A DNA stretch of 64,000 bases from Pseudomonadota bacterium (GTDB lineage: Bacteria; Desulfobacterota; Desulfovibrionia; Desulfovibrionales; Desulfovibrionaceae). The stretch covers positions 163,042-227,041 of the forward strand of contig JAEZYD010000003.1 of the NCBI GenBank assembly GCA_023419375.1, read 5' to 3'. Positions 34,409 through 42,420 of this stretch are shown here, in pieces. The first letter of the stretch is position 1, and the number at the start of each line of letters is the position of its first letter. A model generated the notes under the pieces. The model was not told where the DNA came from. It searched no databases and was given only the letters and a program-made list of their open reading frames with translations. A program made the translations under genes and the position numbers.

Positions 34409-34732
34409 CTATTCCAGGTCTAAATCATCCTGTAAATATGTTTCATAGTCTTGCCCGCCATAGAACAGGCCAATGATAGACACTTGCTCTGCCTGCATAT
34501 CTACCTCAAAGGCTATGATGGTTCGTTTTTTATAGTTGGTGATACGAAGGCCGGGACGCACATCTTCACGCATGGTGCCGCGAATGGGGAAGGTATGTAG
34601 GCCTTCGCAGTAGCTGACAATGGCTTCAGTGTACCGCTCTGCGATATCGGGTGAAGCAGCATCGGCAATGTAGCCATAGAGAGCGGCAAGCTGCTCTTCG
34701 GCCTCTGGTGAAAATACTATGCGGTAGCTCAT
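34409..34732 (-). CDS. parE: RelE/ParE-family toxin
   Basis: The 107-residue protein has the RelE/ParE fold: SYRIVFSPEAEEQLAALYGYI, the FPIRGTMREDVRPGLRI segment and the C-terminal strand QVSIIGLFYGGQDYE. RelE and ParE toxins cleave mRNA or poison gyrase; this one is closer to ParE in layout. Its start overlaps the antitoxin gene by 4 bases. The pair would stabilise the element. Confidence 0.88.
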   Translation of the reverse strand: MSYRIVFSPEAEEQLAALYGYIADAASPDIAERYTEAIVSYCEGLHTFPIRGTMREDVRPGLRITNYKKRTIIAFEVDMQAEQVSIIGLFYGGQDYETYLQDDLDLE

Positions 34733-34998
34733 TTTCTTTTGGCGTGCTCGGCGGCAAGACGCGCCCGAATCTGAGAAGTTGTGACAGCGCGGGACGGGTC
34801 AGCCTTCAGCGCATCATAGGCCGGGCCTACCTGCTGGTGAAGCCAGCTTTCAACAGCCTTGTCGCGGGCCATGAGCGCACGTAGCCCCTCCCGGATAACT
34901 TCGCTTTCTGTGGCATATTCGCCAGTCTGCACTTTGGCTTTTATTGCATTCGCCATTTCATTTGGCAGGGTTATGCTTAACTGCTGTGTTGTTCGCAT
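34729..34998 (-). CDS. parD: ParD/CopG-family antitoxin
   Basis: The 89-residue protein begins with a ribbon-helix-helix domain (QQLSITLPNEMANAIKAK, then EVIREGLRAL) and ends with a charged toxin-binding tail. Antitoxins of this family bind and neutralise the ParE partner and repress the operon. A palindrome upstream at 35021-35035 is the likely operator. Confidence 0.88.
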   Translation of the reverse strand: MRTTQQLSITLPNEMANAIKAKVQTGEYATESEVIREGLRALMARDKAVESWLHQQVGPAYDALKADPSRAVTTSQIRARLAAEHAKRK

Positions 34999-35020
34999 GT
35001 GTACCTCTCACTTCTTTGAA

Positions 35021-35035
35021 TAGGATTTAATCCTA
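35021..35035 (-). promoter_or_regulatory. Palindromic operator of the toxin-antitoxin operon
   Basis: TAGGATTTAATCCTA is a dyad (TAGGATT/AATCCTA) 23 bases before the antitoxin start, the usual place for autorepression by a ribbon-helix-helix antitoxin. Confidence 0.6.
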
Positions 35036-35176
35036 CTAGAAAAAATGTCAAGGTACAACCACTGTAACTGACAATTTTCAGAAATGCTCAACAAGCATGC
35101 GTAACAAATTTTCATACCTGGAGTAAAAACTGGGCAGCCGCCCGGCTTCCAATTAGGGATTCACTGAGTCCCGAAT

Positions 35177-35488
35177 TCAGGCGGGATGGGTCAAATCAAC
35201 CCTGCCCTCAGTGATCCTGTCTTCCAGCACCGTCAGGATATAGCCCAAATTTATCCCCAAAACACTCGCCATTCTGTGGGCGTCCGACATGAGCAGGCCT
35301 TGCGGCTTGCCGGTGTTGGTGGCTTTGCTGCGCATGGCTGACCAGCGAGAAGCCGCTGCCTTCAAGGTGTCCTCGGGCCATACCAGATGCGCGAATTCAC
35401 CTTTGCCCAAACCCTTCTCATCAGCCCGCCTGTCCGCATATTCGACAAACGCCCGCTCCAATTTCAACGAATAATCATACCTGTCCAT
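35177..35488 (-). CDS. Small putative regulator, divergent from the tra genes
   Basis: The 103-residue protein (MDRYDYSLKLERAFVEYADRR) is mostly helical, with a LMSDAHRMASVLGINLGYILTVLEDRI segment that looks like an HTH-type pair of helices. I do not recognise the family with certainty. Its start codon lies inside a CAGGTATG repeat pair at 35476-35493, which suggests autorepression. It is divergent from the plus-strand tra genes. Confidence 0.5.
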   Translation of the reverse strand: MDRYDYSLKLERAFVEYADRRADEKGLGKGEFAHLVWPEDTLKAAASRWSAMRSKATNTGKPQGLLMSDAHRMASVLGINLGYILTVLEDRITEGRVDLTHPA

Positions 35489-35493
35489 ACCTG
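35476..35493 (-). repeat. Second CAGGTATG repeat pair, over a start codon
   Basis: On the minus strand CAGGTATG occurs twice with a 10-base period, one copy containing the ATG of the 35177-35488 gene. A protein bound here would block initiation of that gene. Confidence 0.6.
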
Positions 35494-35592
35494 CACCTTT
35501 TTTTCTGTATTACCGGAAATTCTTTCCTTGTCCACAAGTTTCTTTGTGCTACATGCTGAGGGAAACCCGCATAATACGGAGGACAAAACATT

Positions 35593-35805
35593 ATGAACGA
35601 AGCCATTAATGGCCTTTTGACGGCTTATGGAAAAGATGAGTTTGTGGCGGAGGCATTGGGTTATTCGGAGAGGCAATACCGGAATATCAAGAGAAAGATA
35701 AGAAACGGTGAAGCTCTTCCGGCGCGGACTGTGGAACTGATCACCCTTAAACTGCAGCAAGTAACTGACAAGAACGAATGCTCTGGGGAAAGTCATGCCC
35801 GGTGA
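35593..35805 (+). CDS. Small protein preceding traK, function unknown
   Basis: The 70-residue protein (MNEAINGLLTAYGKDEFVAEALGYSERQYRNIKRK) looks like a small helix-turn-helix protein of the type that binds near a transfer origin or promoter. It overlaps traK by 11 bases and has a GGAGG ribosome site. I cannot assign a family. Confidence 0.6.
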   Translation: MNEAINGLLTAYGKDEFVAEALGYSERQYRNIKRKIRNGEALPARTVELITLKLQQVTDKNECSGESHAR

Positions 35806-36142
35806 TAAAAAGCGTATCCCCCGCAACATGGCCAGAATTGAGTTCTTGGCCTCCCGCGATGCCATTGAAAGCCTTTTGTCTCAAGGCTTTGACAAGAGGA
35901 AGATTCACACGCGGCTGACGGAAAGCGGACAATTCACCATGTCTTATGACGCCTTTTGCAAAGTTCTGACAAAGGCCTCCTCCAACATGCTGAACGTGCA
36001 AAGCCTCAATGCTTCGCCTCCTGCGGCTCCTCCCGCACCCGCTCCGGCGGCGAGGCCGCTGAACACAGGCCCCAAAATTATCACCCCAGCGGCAAAGTCC
36101 TTTCCCGATCCTAGAAATATGAACCCCGACGACGCCCTGTAG
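35795..36142 (+). CDS. traK: Conjugal transfer protein TraK-like
   Basis: The 115-residue protein has the TraK layout: a helical N-terminal domain (MARIEFLASRDAIESLLSQGFDKRKIHTRLTESGQFTMSYDAFCKVL) and a Pro/Ala-rich linker. In IncP plasmids TraK binds oriT and wraps it for relaxosome formation. It is followed by traL and traM in the IncP order, which supports the call. An oriT may therefore lie in the short region at 35489-35592 just upstream of this small-gene pair. Confidence 0.8.
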   Translation: MPGDKKRIPRNMARIEFLASRDAIESLLSQGFDKRKIHTRLTESGQFTMSYDAFCKVLTKASSNMLNVQSLNASPPAAPPAPAPAARPLNTGPKIITPAAKSFPDPRNMNPDDAL

Positions 36143-36155
36143 CAAAGGAGACCAC

Positions 36156-36884
36156 ATGGCAACAATACATTTCATCCAGCAAGGCAAGGGCGGCGTGGGC
36201 AAATCCATGATCGCCGCGATTCTCTACCAGGTGCTCAAGCACTTGGGGAAAACCGTAGTTGCCTTTGATACTGATCCGGTCAACGCCACGTTTTTTGGCT
36301 TCAAGGAGTTTGAAGTCACCCGCTTGGATATTCTGAAAAATGGCGACATTGATCCACGTGAATTCGACTCTCTGATCAACACCATCGCCGACTTGCCTCA
36401 AGAAACCCATGTCATTGTGGACAACGGCGCGTCCTCCTTCCTGGCGCTCAACAGTTACATTCAAGACAATGATGTGCTTGGCATCTTTTCCGAAGGCGGA
36501 CACAACGTATTCCTCCATACCGTCATCACCGGCGGACAAGCCATCGGCGATACTGTTCTTGGCCTGCGCTCCCTGGCTCTGGGCTTTCCCAAAACTCCAA
36601 TAGTTGTATGGCTCAATCCGTACTTCGGCGAAATCTCCATAGACGGCAAGCCGTTTGAAGGATTCAAAGTATACCAAGAATTTCACCAACAGTTTCAGGC
36701 GATTCTCGCCATTCCCCAAGGTAACAAAGCTACTATTGGCAAGGACTTGGAGATACTTTTTGCCAAGCGCCAGAGCTTTGAAACAGGCATCAATTCCAGC
36801 CAATCCATTGTCATGCGTTCGCGCTTGGGCCGGTACTGGAATGAAGTGGTCGGCCTGATCGAACGGGCCGGAATCACACTGTAG
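36156..36884 (+). CDS. traL: Conjugal transfer ATPase TraL-like (ParA family)
   Basis: The 242-residue protein starts with the deviant Walker A motif QQGKGGVGKSMIA, then FDTDPVN and IVDNGASS. These are ParA/MinD-type features found in TraL of IncP systems. Its place after traK and before traM fits RP4. ParA-like ATPases in this position probably localise or prepare DNA for transfer; the exact role of TraL is not well known. Confidence 0.85.
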   Translation: MATIHFIQQGKGGVGKSMIAAILYQVLKHLGKTVVAFDTDPVNATFFGFKEFEVTRLDILKNGDIDPREFDSLINTIADLPQETHVIVDNGASSFLALNSYIQDNDVLGIFSEGGHNVFLHTVITGGQAIGDTVLGLRSLALGFPKTPIVVWLNPYFGEISIDGKPFEGFKVYQEFHQQFQAILAIPQGNKATIGKDLEILFAKRQSFETGINSSQSIVMRSRLGRYWNEVVGLIERAGITL

Positions 36885-36893
36885 GGGGCTTCC

Positions 36894-37340
36894 ATGTCAG
36901 AAATAGAACCCCCTGCCAGCACTCCTGAAACTCCCGAAATTCCGTTGCCGGACGGCATAGGACTGTCTCTGGAACAGGCCCGTGCCCTGGTCGGTAAAGT
37001 GCATGGGGAGATGCTGCCGAAGAACGATGCCATTCTTATGGTGGGCACCATCCTCAATGCCTGGCTCTCAGAAATACAGAAACTCCAGACCCGGCACGAG
37101 AGCGGCCTGAACAGACTCATGGCGGAAAAAACTGACACCTATGTCTCCGGCGTGCAGACTGCTGTGTCGCAACTTTCCACAAGTCTGTCCTCAGCTTCAG
37201 TGGAAGGCATCCGCAAAGTCTTTGACGATCACGCTGCCCGGCTGAATGCTTTCAAAAATAGCACGGCGTGGCTTGCGGCTATCGTGGCCGTTTCGGCTTT
37301 GGTCAATGTGGCGGTCTTTGTGCTGAAGGCGGTACGCTGA
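36894..37340 (+). CDS. traM: Conjugal transfer protein TraM-like
   Basis: The 148-residue protein has a Pro/Glu-rich start, a helical middle with a coiled-coil look (IQKLQTRHESGLNRLMAEKTD) and a single C-terminal membrane helix (TAWLAAIVAVSALVNVAVFVL). It matches IncP TraM in length and topology. Its TGA overlaps the trbB ATG by one base. Confidence 0.7.
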   Translation: MSEIEPPASTPETPEIPLPDGIGLSLEQARALVGKVHGEMLPKNDAILMVGTILNAWLSEIQKLQTRHESGLNRLMAEKTDTYVSGVQTAVSQLSTSLSSASVEGIRKVFDDHAARLNAFKNSTAWLAAIVAVSALVNVAVFVLKAVR

Positions 37341-38332
37341 TGCTTATGCGTGCCTGTGACGATCCGCGCCTGCTGGCCAGCCTACGGCACAACTGCGCTG
37401 GGCCTATACTCACGGCGTTGGAAGACCCACTGGTGATTGAGATCATGCTCAACCCGGACGGTTCCCTGTGGATCGAACGGTATGGGCAGGAGCATGAACC
37501 TATCGGGGAAATACCGCTGGCGCAAAGCCGGTTGATTCTTTCGCTGGTGGCCAGTGGTCTTGATCTGACGGTTAATGAGAAGAACCCCATTGTGGAAGGT
37601 GAGTTTCCCCTAGATGGCTCTCGCTTTGAGGGCACTTTTCCGCCCATTGTCGGGCCTGGTCCGTCCTTCTCTTTGCGTAAGAAAGCCAGCCGCGTGTTTA
37701 CCCTGGCTGAGTATCTGGCTGCCGGTTCCATCACGGCACGGGTGGTTGAGATAATCCATGACGCAGTACTCCGGCGCTGGAATATCGTGGTGGTTGGCGG
37801 AACTTCAAGCGGCAAGACTACTTTCGTCAACGCAGTGATCGACGCCATTGCGGAGCTTACGCCCTCGCATCGTTTGCTCATTTTGGAAGATACGGCGGAG
37901 CTGCAATCCAAAAGCCCCAACACCGTGTTTTTTCGTACTTCCGTGCTCTCGGACGTGGATATGCGCAAACTGGCCAAGGTCAGCATGAGGTATGCGCCAA
38001 AGCGCATTTTGGTGGGAGAAGTGCGGGATTATGCCGCCCTTGAATTACTCAAACTGTGGAACACGGGCCACCCTGGCGGCGTGGGCACGTTCCATGCGGA
38101 TGGTGCGGAAGAGGCCCTGCCGCGCCTGGAAGAATTAGTGGAGGAAGCCGGGCTTGGGCCTAAGCAAAAATTGATCGGGCGGGCGGTAGATCTGGTGGTG
38201 TACATGGAAAAGACTCCGGCCAACCAGCGCCGTATTTCCAACATTATCAAGGTCAACAGGTTCAACCCAAAAACCGAAACCTACGAAACGGAGAATTTGT
38301 ATGAAGCAAACCAGGATGGACAATTGCCATGA
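37340..38332 (+). CDS. trbB: TrbB, VirB11-type traffic ATPase
   Basis: ATG at 37340 is used because it directly follows the traM stop. The 330-residue protein has Walker A GGTSSGKTT (K159), the ILEDTAELQ Asp-box and the LVGEVRDYAALELLKLWNTGHPGG His box, typical of the VirB11/TrbB secretion ATPases. It forms a hexamer at the inner membrane that drives pilus assembly and substrate export. It overlaps the Com-like gene by 4 bases. Confidence 0.93.
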   Translation: MLMRACDDPRLLASLRHNCAGPILTALEDPLVIEIMLNPDGSLWIERYGQEHEPIGEIPLAQSRLILSLVASGLDLTVNEKNPIVEGEFPLDGSRFEGTFPPIVGPGPSFSLRKKASRVFTLAEYLAAGSITARVVEIIHDAVLRRWNIVVVGGTSSGKTTFVNAVIDAIAELTPSHRLLILEDTAELQSKSPNTVFFRTSVLSDVDMRKLAKVSMRYAPKRILVGEVRDYAALELLKLWNTGHPGGVGTFHADGAEEALPRLEELVEEAGLGPKQKLIGRAVDLVVYMEKTPANQRRISNIIKVNRFNPKTETYETENLYEANQDGQLP

Positions 38333-38541
38333 CCGCAACACCCAAAGACCCTAAAGACGTGCGTTGCGGCAACTGCAACAAACTGCTGGCCAAAGGACGC
38401 ATGGAAGCCGGAGAAATAGAGCTTCTGTGCCCGCGTTGTAAAACTCGCATCATTCTGCGGGCCTCGCGCCCCAGCCAAGCGCCGCATGACGGCCTCCATC
38501 ATGGAGACAGTCATGAGCGTAATAGTTCTTTCCACTCCTGA
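38329..38541 (+). CDS. Com-like zinc-finger protein
   Basis: The 70-residue protein has DVRCGNCNKLLAKG, ELLCPRCKTRI and a basic tail. Two CxxC pairs at this spacing match Com of phage Mu, a small protein that opens the mom mRNA leader for translation. Its ATG overlaps the trbB stop, and its 3' end is one copy of a leader repeat that occurs four times in this element. It overlaps the trbC start region. It may control translation of trb genes. Confidence 0.7.
   Translation: MTATPKDPKDVRCGNCNKLLAKGRMEAGEIELLCPRCKTRIILRASRPSQAPHDGLHHGDSHERNSSFHS
38455..38496 (+). repeat. Leader repeat, copy A (in com-like gene, before trbC)
   Basis: This copy begins TCTGCGGGCC and ends GCATGACGGCC. The copies share GGGC...GCCC and GCCG-CMTGA-CGGC small hairpins. 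The trbC ATG lies 17 bases after it (GTC-ATG). Confidence 0.8.
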
Positions 38542-38860
38542 AAGCAAAAAATCCCGTCTGACCTTTTTTGCCCTTGCTGCCCTCTGCCTTCTGGTCTTTC
38601 CTGAATTTGCAGCTGCATCAGGCGGCATCACCGAGTTTTCCTCTCCCCTTGAACAGGTCGTAAACACCATTACCGGGCCTGCCGGTAAATGGATTTCCAT
38701 CGTGGCTATGGCGCTGTGCGGTGTCATCTTCATAATGAACAAGGATGACATCAGCGGCGGTTTCAAGCTGCTCCTGTCCGTGGTGTTCGGCATCAGCTTC
38801 ATTGCCTTTGCCGCATCCATCGTCAACAGCGTGTTTTCCTTCTCCGGGGCGATCATATGA
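38513..38860 (+). CDS. trbC: TrbC, VirB2-type pilin
   Basis: ATG at 38513 follows a GGAGAC ribosome site and a leader repeat. The 115-residue protein has a long signal peptide ending near FAAAS and two further hydrophobic helices (KWISIVAMALCGVIFIM and LLSVVFGISFIAFAASIV). This is the layout of VirB2/TrbC pilins, which are cut and may be cyclised by a TraF protease. A TraF gene is present downstream. Confidence 0.85.
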   Translation: MSVIVLSTPESKKSRLTFFALAALCLLVFPEFAAASGGITEFSSPLEQVVNTITGPAGKWISIVAMALCGVIFIMNKDDISGGFKLLLSVVFGISFIAFAASIVNSVFSFSGAII

Positions 38861-39153
38861 GCCGTCCGCTCCCCATTCATCAATCTTTGCACCGCCATGC
38901 CCATATCCTCGGCGCGGAAAGGGAGCTGGTTATGACCAGCGCCCTGGTCGCGCTGCTGGTGGGCGTGGGCGGTCTGACGGCTGTTTCCATCGTTTCCGCT
39001 GCCGGATTCTGGATTATGGCCGTGTTCGCGCTCCGGCGCATGGCAAAGGCTGACCCGATTATGAGCCGGGTCTGGCTGCGGCATATCAAACAACAGGAGT
39101 TCTACCCGGCAAAGGCAAGCCGCTGGCGGCCTGTAGGGGGTTTCAAATGCTGA
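38857..39153 (+). CDS. trbD: TrbD, VirB3-type subunit
   Basis: The 98-residue protein has a short polar start, then one or two hydrophobic helices (LVALLVGVGGLTAVSIVSAAGFWIMAVFAL) and a basic tail. It overlaps trbC by 4 bases and trbE by 7. Size, topology and position match TrbD/VirB3, which pairs with the VirB4-type ATPase. Confidence 0.85.
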   Translation: MSRPLPIHQSLHRHAHILGAERELVMTSALVALLVGVGGLTAVSIVSAAGFWIMAVFALRRMAKADPIMSRVWLRHIKQQEFYPAKASRWRPVGGFKC

Positions 39154-41561
39154 AACTCAAAGACTACCGCTCCAGGGCCAAAGGGCTGCCGGATTTGCTC
39201 CCTTATGCGGCCATGGTCGCGCCGGGCGTCATTCTCAACAAAGACGGCTCGTTTCTGGCTGCCTGGGAAATTCGGGGGCAGGATACCGCCAGTTCCACGC
39301 CTGACGAGCTGGCTTTTGTGTCGGCTCAATTCAATAACGCGATCCGGCTGCTCGGTACGGGTTGGATGCTCCATATAGATTCCATCCGTAGCAGTCACCG
39401 GGCTTACCCCGCGCAGGAGAAAGGACATTTCCCCGATCCTGTGACGCAGCTCATTGACGATGAACGCCGGGCCTATTTCAGCGGAAACCGTTGTTTCAGT
39501 ACCAGCACTGTCTTTTCAGTCACCTACAAGCCGAATTTTGAGGCTGCGAAGCTGGCCGGGAAGGTGCAGGCGGGAACAACGATAAGCCCCGTACTGGAAA
39601 AAGCCTTGGGGCAGTTTCAAAACACCTTGGAAGAACTGGAAGATGCCTTGTCCTCCGTTCTGTATATGCAACGGCTCACGGAATATGAGGCGTATTCCGA
39701 TGATGGGGAAGCCTATACGCAATCTGACCTTCTTTCCCATATCCAGCATTGCGTTTCCGGCGATCTGCATCCGTTGCGGGTGCCGGAAAAGGCCATGTAT
39801 CTGGATCACCTTCTCGCCAGCAATGATTTAGTCGGGGGAGTAATCCCCCGGCTCGGCGGGAAGCATCTTGCGCTGATTTCCATTGACGGGCTGCCACAAG
39901 AATCCTTCCCGGCCATGTTTGCGGATTTGGAATCTCTCCCTTTGGAGTATCGGTTTTCTACACGCTTTATCTGCCTCGATCAGTACGATGCCACCAAGGA
40001 AATAGACTCCTACCGCAAGGGCTGGCGGCAACAGGTTTACAGGTTCCTTGACCAATTCTTTAACAACCCCAACGCCCGCGCCAACCGTGACGCGCTGCTT
40101 ATGGCCGAAGACGCGGAAACCGCTCTGACCGAAGTTCAGGGCGGCTATGTGGGCGCTGGCTACCTGACTTCGTGCATCGTTCTGATGCACGAAAATCAGG
40201 AGCAGTTGCAGGATTGGGCGCGGGAACTGCGCCGGAATATCCAGACGCTTGGTTTCGGCTGCCGGATTGAAAATATCAACGCCTTGGAAGCCTGGCTCGG
40301 TACGCATCCGGGCAACGGATACGCCAATCTGCGGCGGCCTATGGTCAATACGCTGAATTTGGCTGATTTGCTGCCCCTGGCTTCGGTCTGGACGGGTTCA
40401 CCCGTCTGCCCCTGCCCGTTCTATCCGCCGAACTCCCGGCCCCTGGCCGTGCTGACCACGGATAAATCCACGCCGTTCTGGTTCAATATCCATGTGGGCG
40501 ATCTCGGTCACACATTGATTTTCGGGCCGACTGGCGCGGGTAAATCCACCTTGCTGGCAACGCTGGCCGCGCAATTCCGCTGCTATGAGAACGCCCGCAT
40601 TTACGCCTTTGACAAGGGCATGAGCATGTTTCCGCTCTGCCTCGGCTCCGGCGGAACGCATTACAACATTGGCAATTCCGATCAGCTTTCTTTCGCTCCC
40701 CTGCAAAGGATCGACTCGGAAGCGGAACGGGCCTGGGCGGAAGAGTGGATAGCTTCCCTCATGGAGTTGCAGCAAATCACGGTCATGCCGTCACACCGCA
40801 ACGCCATTCACGCGGCCATGCTGGACTTGTCGGCACAGCCGGAAAATCTGCGCTCCCTGACCAGCTTCTATCACATCGTACAGGACAACCAGATTAAAGA
40901 GGCGATCCAGCACTACACCGCGCAAGGGGCAATGGGGCGGCTGCTGGATGCGGACACGGATGATTTAACGCTCTCTCCCTTCATGGTCTTTGAAATTGAA
41001 GACCTGATGAACCTGGGCGATAAAAACCTGATTCCGGTTCTGACTTACCTTTTCCACCGCATTGAAACGTCACTGGACGGAACGCCGACCATCCTTGTGC
41101 TGGATGAAGCGTGGATCATGCTCGGCCACCCGGTATTCAGGGCCAAGATCAGGGAATGGCTGAAAGTCATGCGTAAGGCGAATTGCGCGGTAATCCTTGC
41201 CACGCAAAGCCTTTCGGATGCTAAAAACTCCGGCATCCTTGACGTTCTGGCCGAATCCTGCCCGACAAAAATATTCCTGCCCAACATCACGGCCACACAA
41301 GAGGCGCAACGCGAACTCTATGTGGGCATGGGCCTGAATGAAACCCAAATCAACATTATCGCCCGCGCCACGCCGAAGCGCGATTACTACGTTGTTTCTC
41401 CCCTCGGCAGACGGCAAGTGCAGCTTGCCCTTGGCCCCAAGACGCTGGCCTTTGTCGGTTCCTCTGACAAGGAAAGCATTGCCCGTATTCAGGAGCTTGA
41501 AGCGGAATATGGCGTCAACGGCTGGCAATCTGAATGGCTGCGGGAGCGCGGCGCGGCATAA
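39147..41561 (+). CDS. trbE: TrbE, VirB4-type ATPase
   Basis: The 804-residue protein has the VirB4/TrbE N-terminal domain and a C-terminal ATPase domain with Walker A GPTGAGKS (460-467, K466) and Walker B ILVLDEAWIML (about 645). The motif VILATQSLSDA follows. It is the largest ATPase of the type IV secretion system and drives pilin extraction and substrate passage. A 10-bp hairpin follows its stop. Confidence 0.94.
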   Translation: MLKLKDYRSRAKGLPDLLPYAAMVAPGVILNKDGSFLAAWEIRGQDTASSTPDELAFVSAQFNNAIRLLGTGWMLHIDSIRSSHRAYPAQEKGHFPDPVTQLIDDERRAYFSGNRCFSTSTVFSVTYKPNFEAAKLAGKVQAGTTISPVLEKALGQFQNTLEELEDALSSVLYMQRLTEYEAYSDDGEAYTQSDLLSHIQHCVSGDLHPLRVPEKAMYLDHLLASNDLVGGVIPRLGGKHLALISIDGLPQESFPAMFADLESLPLEYRFSTRFICLDQYDATKEIDSYRKGWRQQVYRFLDQFFNNPNARANRDALLMAEDAETALTEVQGGYVGAGYLTSCIVLMHENQEQLQDWARELRRNIQTLGFGCRIENINALEAWLGTHPGNGYANLRRPMVNTLNLADLLPLASVWTGSPVCPCPFYPPNSRPLAVLTTDKSTPFWFNIHVGDLGHTLIFGPTGAGKSTLLATLAAQFRCYENARIYAFDKGMSMFPLCLGSGGTHYNIGNSDQLSFAPLQRIDSEAERAWAEEWIASLMELQQITVMPSHRNAIHAAMLDLSAQPENLRSLTSFYHIVQDNQIKEAIQHYTAQGAMGRLLDADTDDLTLSPFMVFEIEDLMNLGDKNLIPVLTYLFHRIETSLDGTPTILVLDEAWIMLGHPVFRAKIREWLKVMRKANCAVILATQSLSDAKNSGILDVLAESCPTKIFLPNITATQEAQRELYVGMGLNETQINIIARATPKRDYYVVSPLGRRQVQLALGPKTLAFVGSSDKESIARIQELEAEYGVNGWQSEWLRERGAA

Positions 41562-41568
41562 CCACAAC

Positions 41569-41593
41569 GCCGGGGGAACTCGTTTCCCCCGGC
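41569..41593 (+). other. Intercistronic hairpin between trbE and trbJ
   Basis: GCCGGGGGAA and TTCCCCCGGC form a 10-bp stem with a 5-nt loop. No T-tract follows, so it may stabilise mRNA ends or limit ribosome flow instead of stopping transcription. Confidence 0.6.
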
Positions 41594-41611
41594 CTCTCTA
41601 TGGGAGTTCTT

Positions 41612-42412
41612 ATGAAAAAGTACCTTTTGAGCCTCGCCGTGCTGGTGATGTTCGCCACGCCCGCCCATGCGCTGACGGTTACATGCACGAATTGCAGCAC
41701 GAACTTGGTGCAACTGCTTGATCGGATTACCAGCATGGAGCAGTTGCAGAACGTCATTGGTCAGTACCACGAAAATATTCAGCAAACCGCACAGCAAATC
41801 CGCATGGTGCAGCAAAATATCGAGCAGTACGCCAACATGGTGCAGAACACCATGCAGCTTCCGGCGAACCTGATCAATGAAGTCAAAGGAAGCCTGACCA
41901 GACTTTCCATCCTCACCAGCAAACTGAAAACCCAACGTGGTGACATTGTGGCCCTTGGGGAAGTTTTCAATTCTTTATTTCCTGAACTGAACTTCCTCGG
42001 CGGCTTGGCTGCTTCCACTCCTGAACAGGTAGAGGCGGCAAACGCCAGATACAGGGAACAGTGGGACAAATGGGCCGAAACGGTTGATCAGGCTTCCCAA
42101 GCTACTTTCCAGCTTTCCGGCCAGCAGCTTGAAGAACTGCAAAAGGACGCCGGGCGCTTCGATCAATACCTTGACGAGCTGCTTTCCACACCTGACGGCC
42201 AGCAAAAGGCGCTTATGGCCGGGAACCAGCTTTCAGCCCTCCAGGTGCAGGAAGCCCGGCAGCTCCGCGAACTCATGGCCACACAGGTGCAGTCGAACTT
42301 GGCCAGCCAGATGAAAGCGGAAAAAGAAAGCCAAATGTCGGAAGAGGCATGGCGAAACACCTTGAAAACTGACCGAATCGGCAAGGCGAAGGCCAAGGCC
42401 GATCCCTTTTAG
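41612..42412 (+). CDS. trbJ: TrbJ, VirB5-type pilus protein
   Basis: ATG at 41612 has GGGAG upstream. The 266-residue protein has a signal peptide (KKYLLSLAVLVMFATPAHA) and a long helical region rich in Gln (QQTAQQIRMVQQNIEQYANMVQ). It shows the typical pattern of TrbJ, a periplasmic minor pilus component that helps adhesion and entry exclusion. The two early cysteines in CTNCSTN are conserved in many TrbJ proteins. Confidence 0.88.
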   Translation: MKKYLLSLAVLVMFATPAHALTVTCTNCSTNLVQLLDRITSMEQLQNVIGQYHENIQQTAQQIRMVQQNIEQYANMVQNTMQLPANLINEVKGSLTRLSILTSKLKTQRGDIVALGEVFNSLFPELNFLGGLAASTPEQVEAANARYREQWDKWAETVDQASQATFQLSGQQLEELQKDAGRFDQYLDELLSTPDGQQKALMAGNQLSALQVQEARQLRELMATQVQSNLASQMKAEKESQMSEEAWRNTLKTDRIGKAKAKADPF

Positions 42413-42420
42413 GAGCGGCC

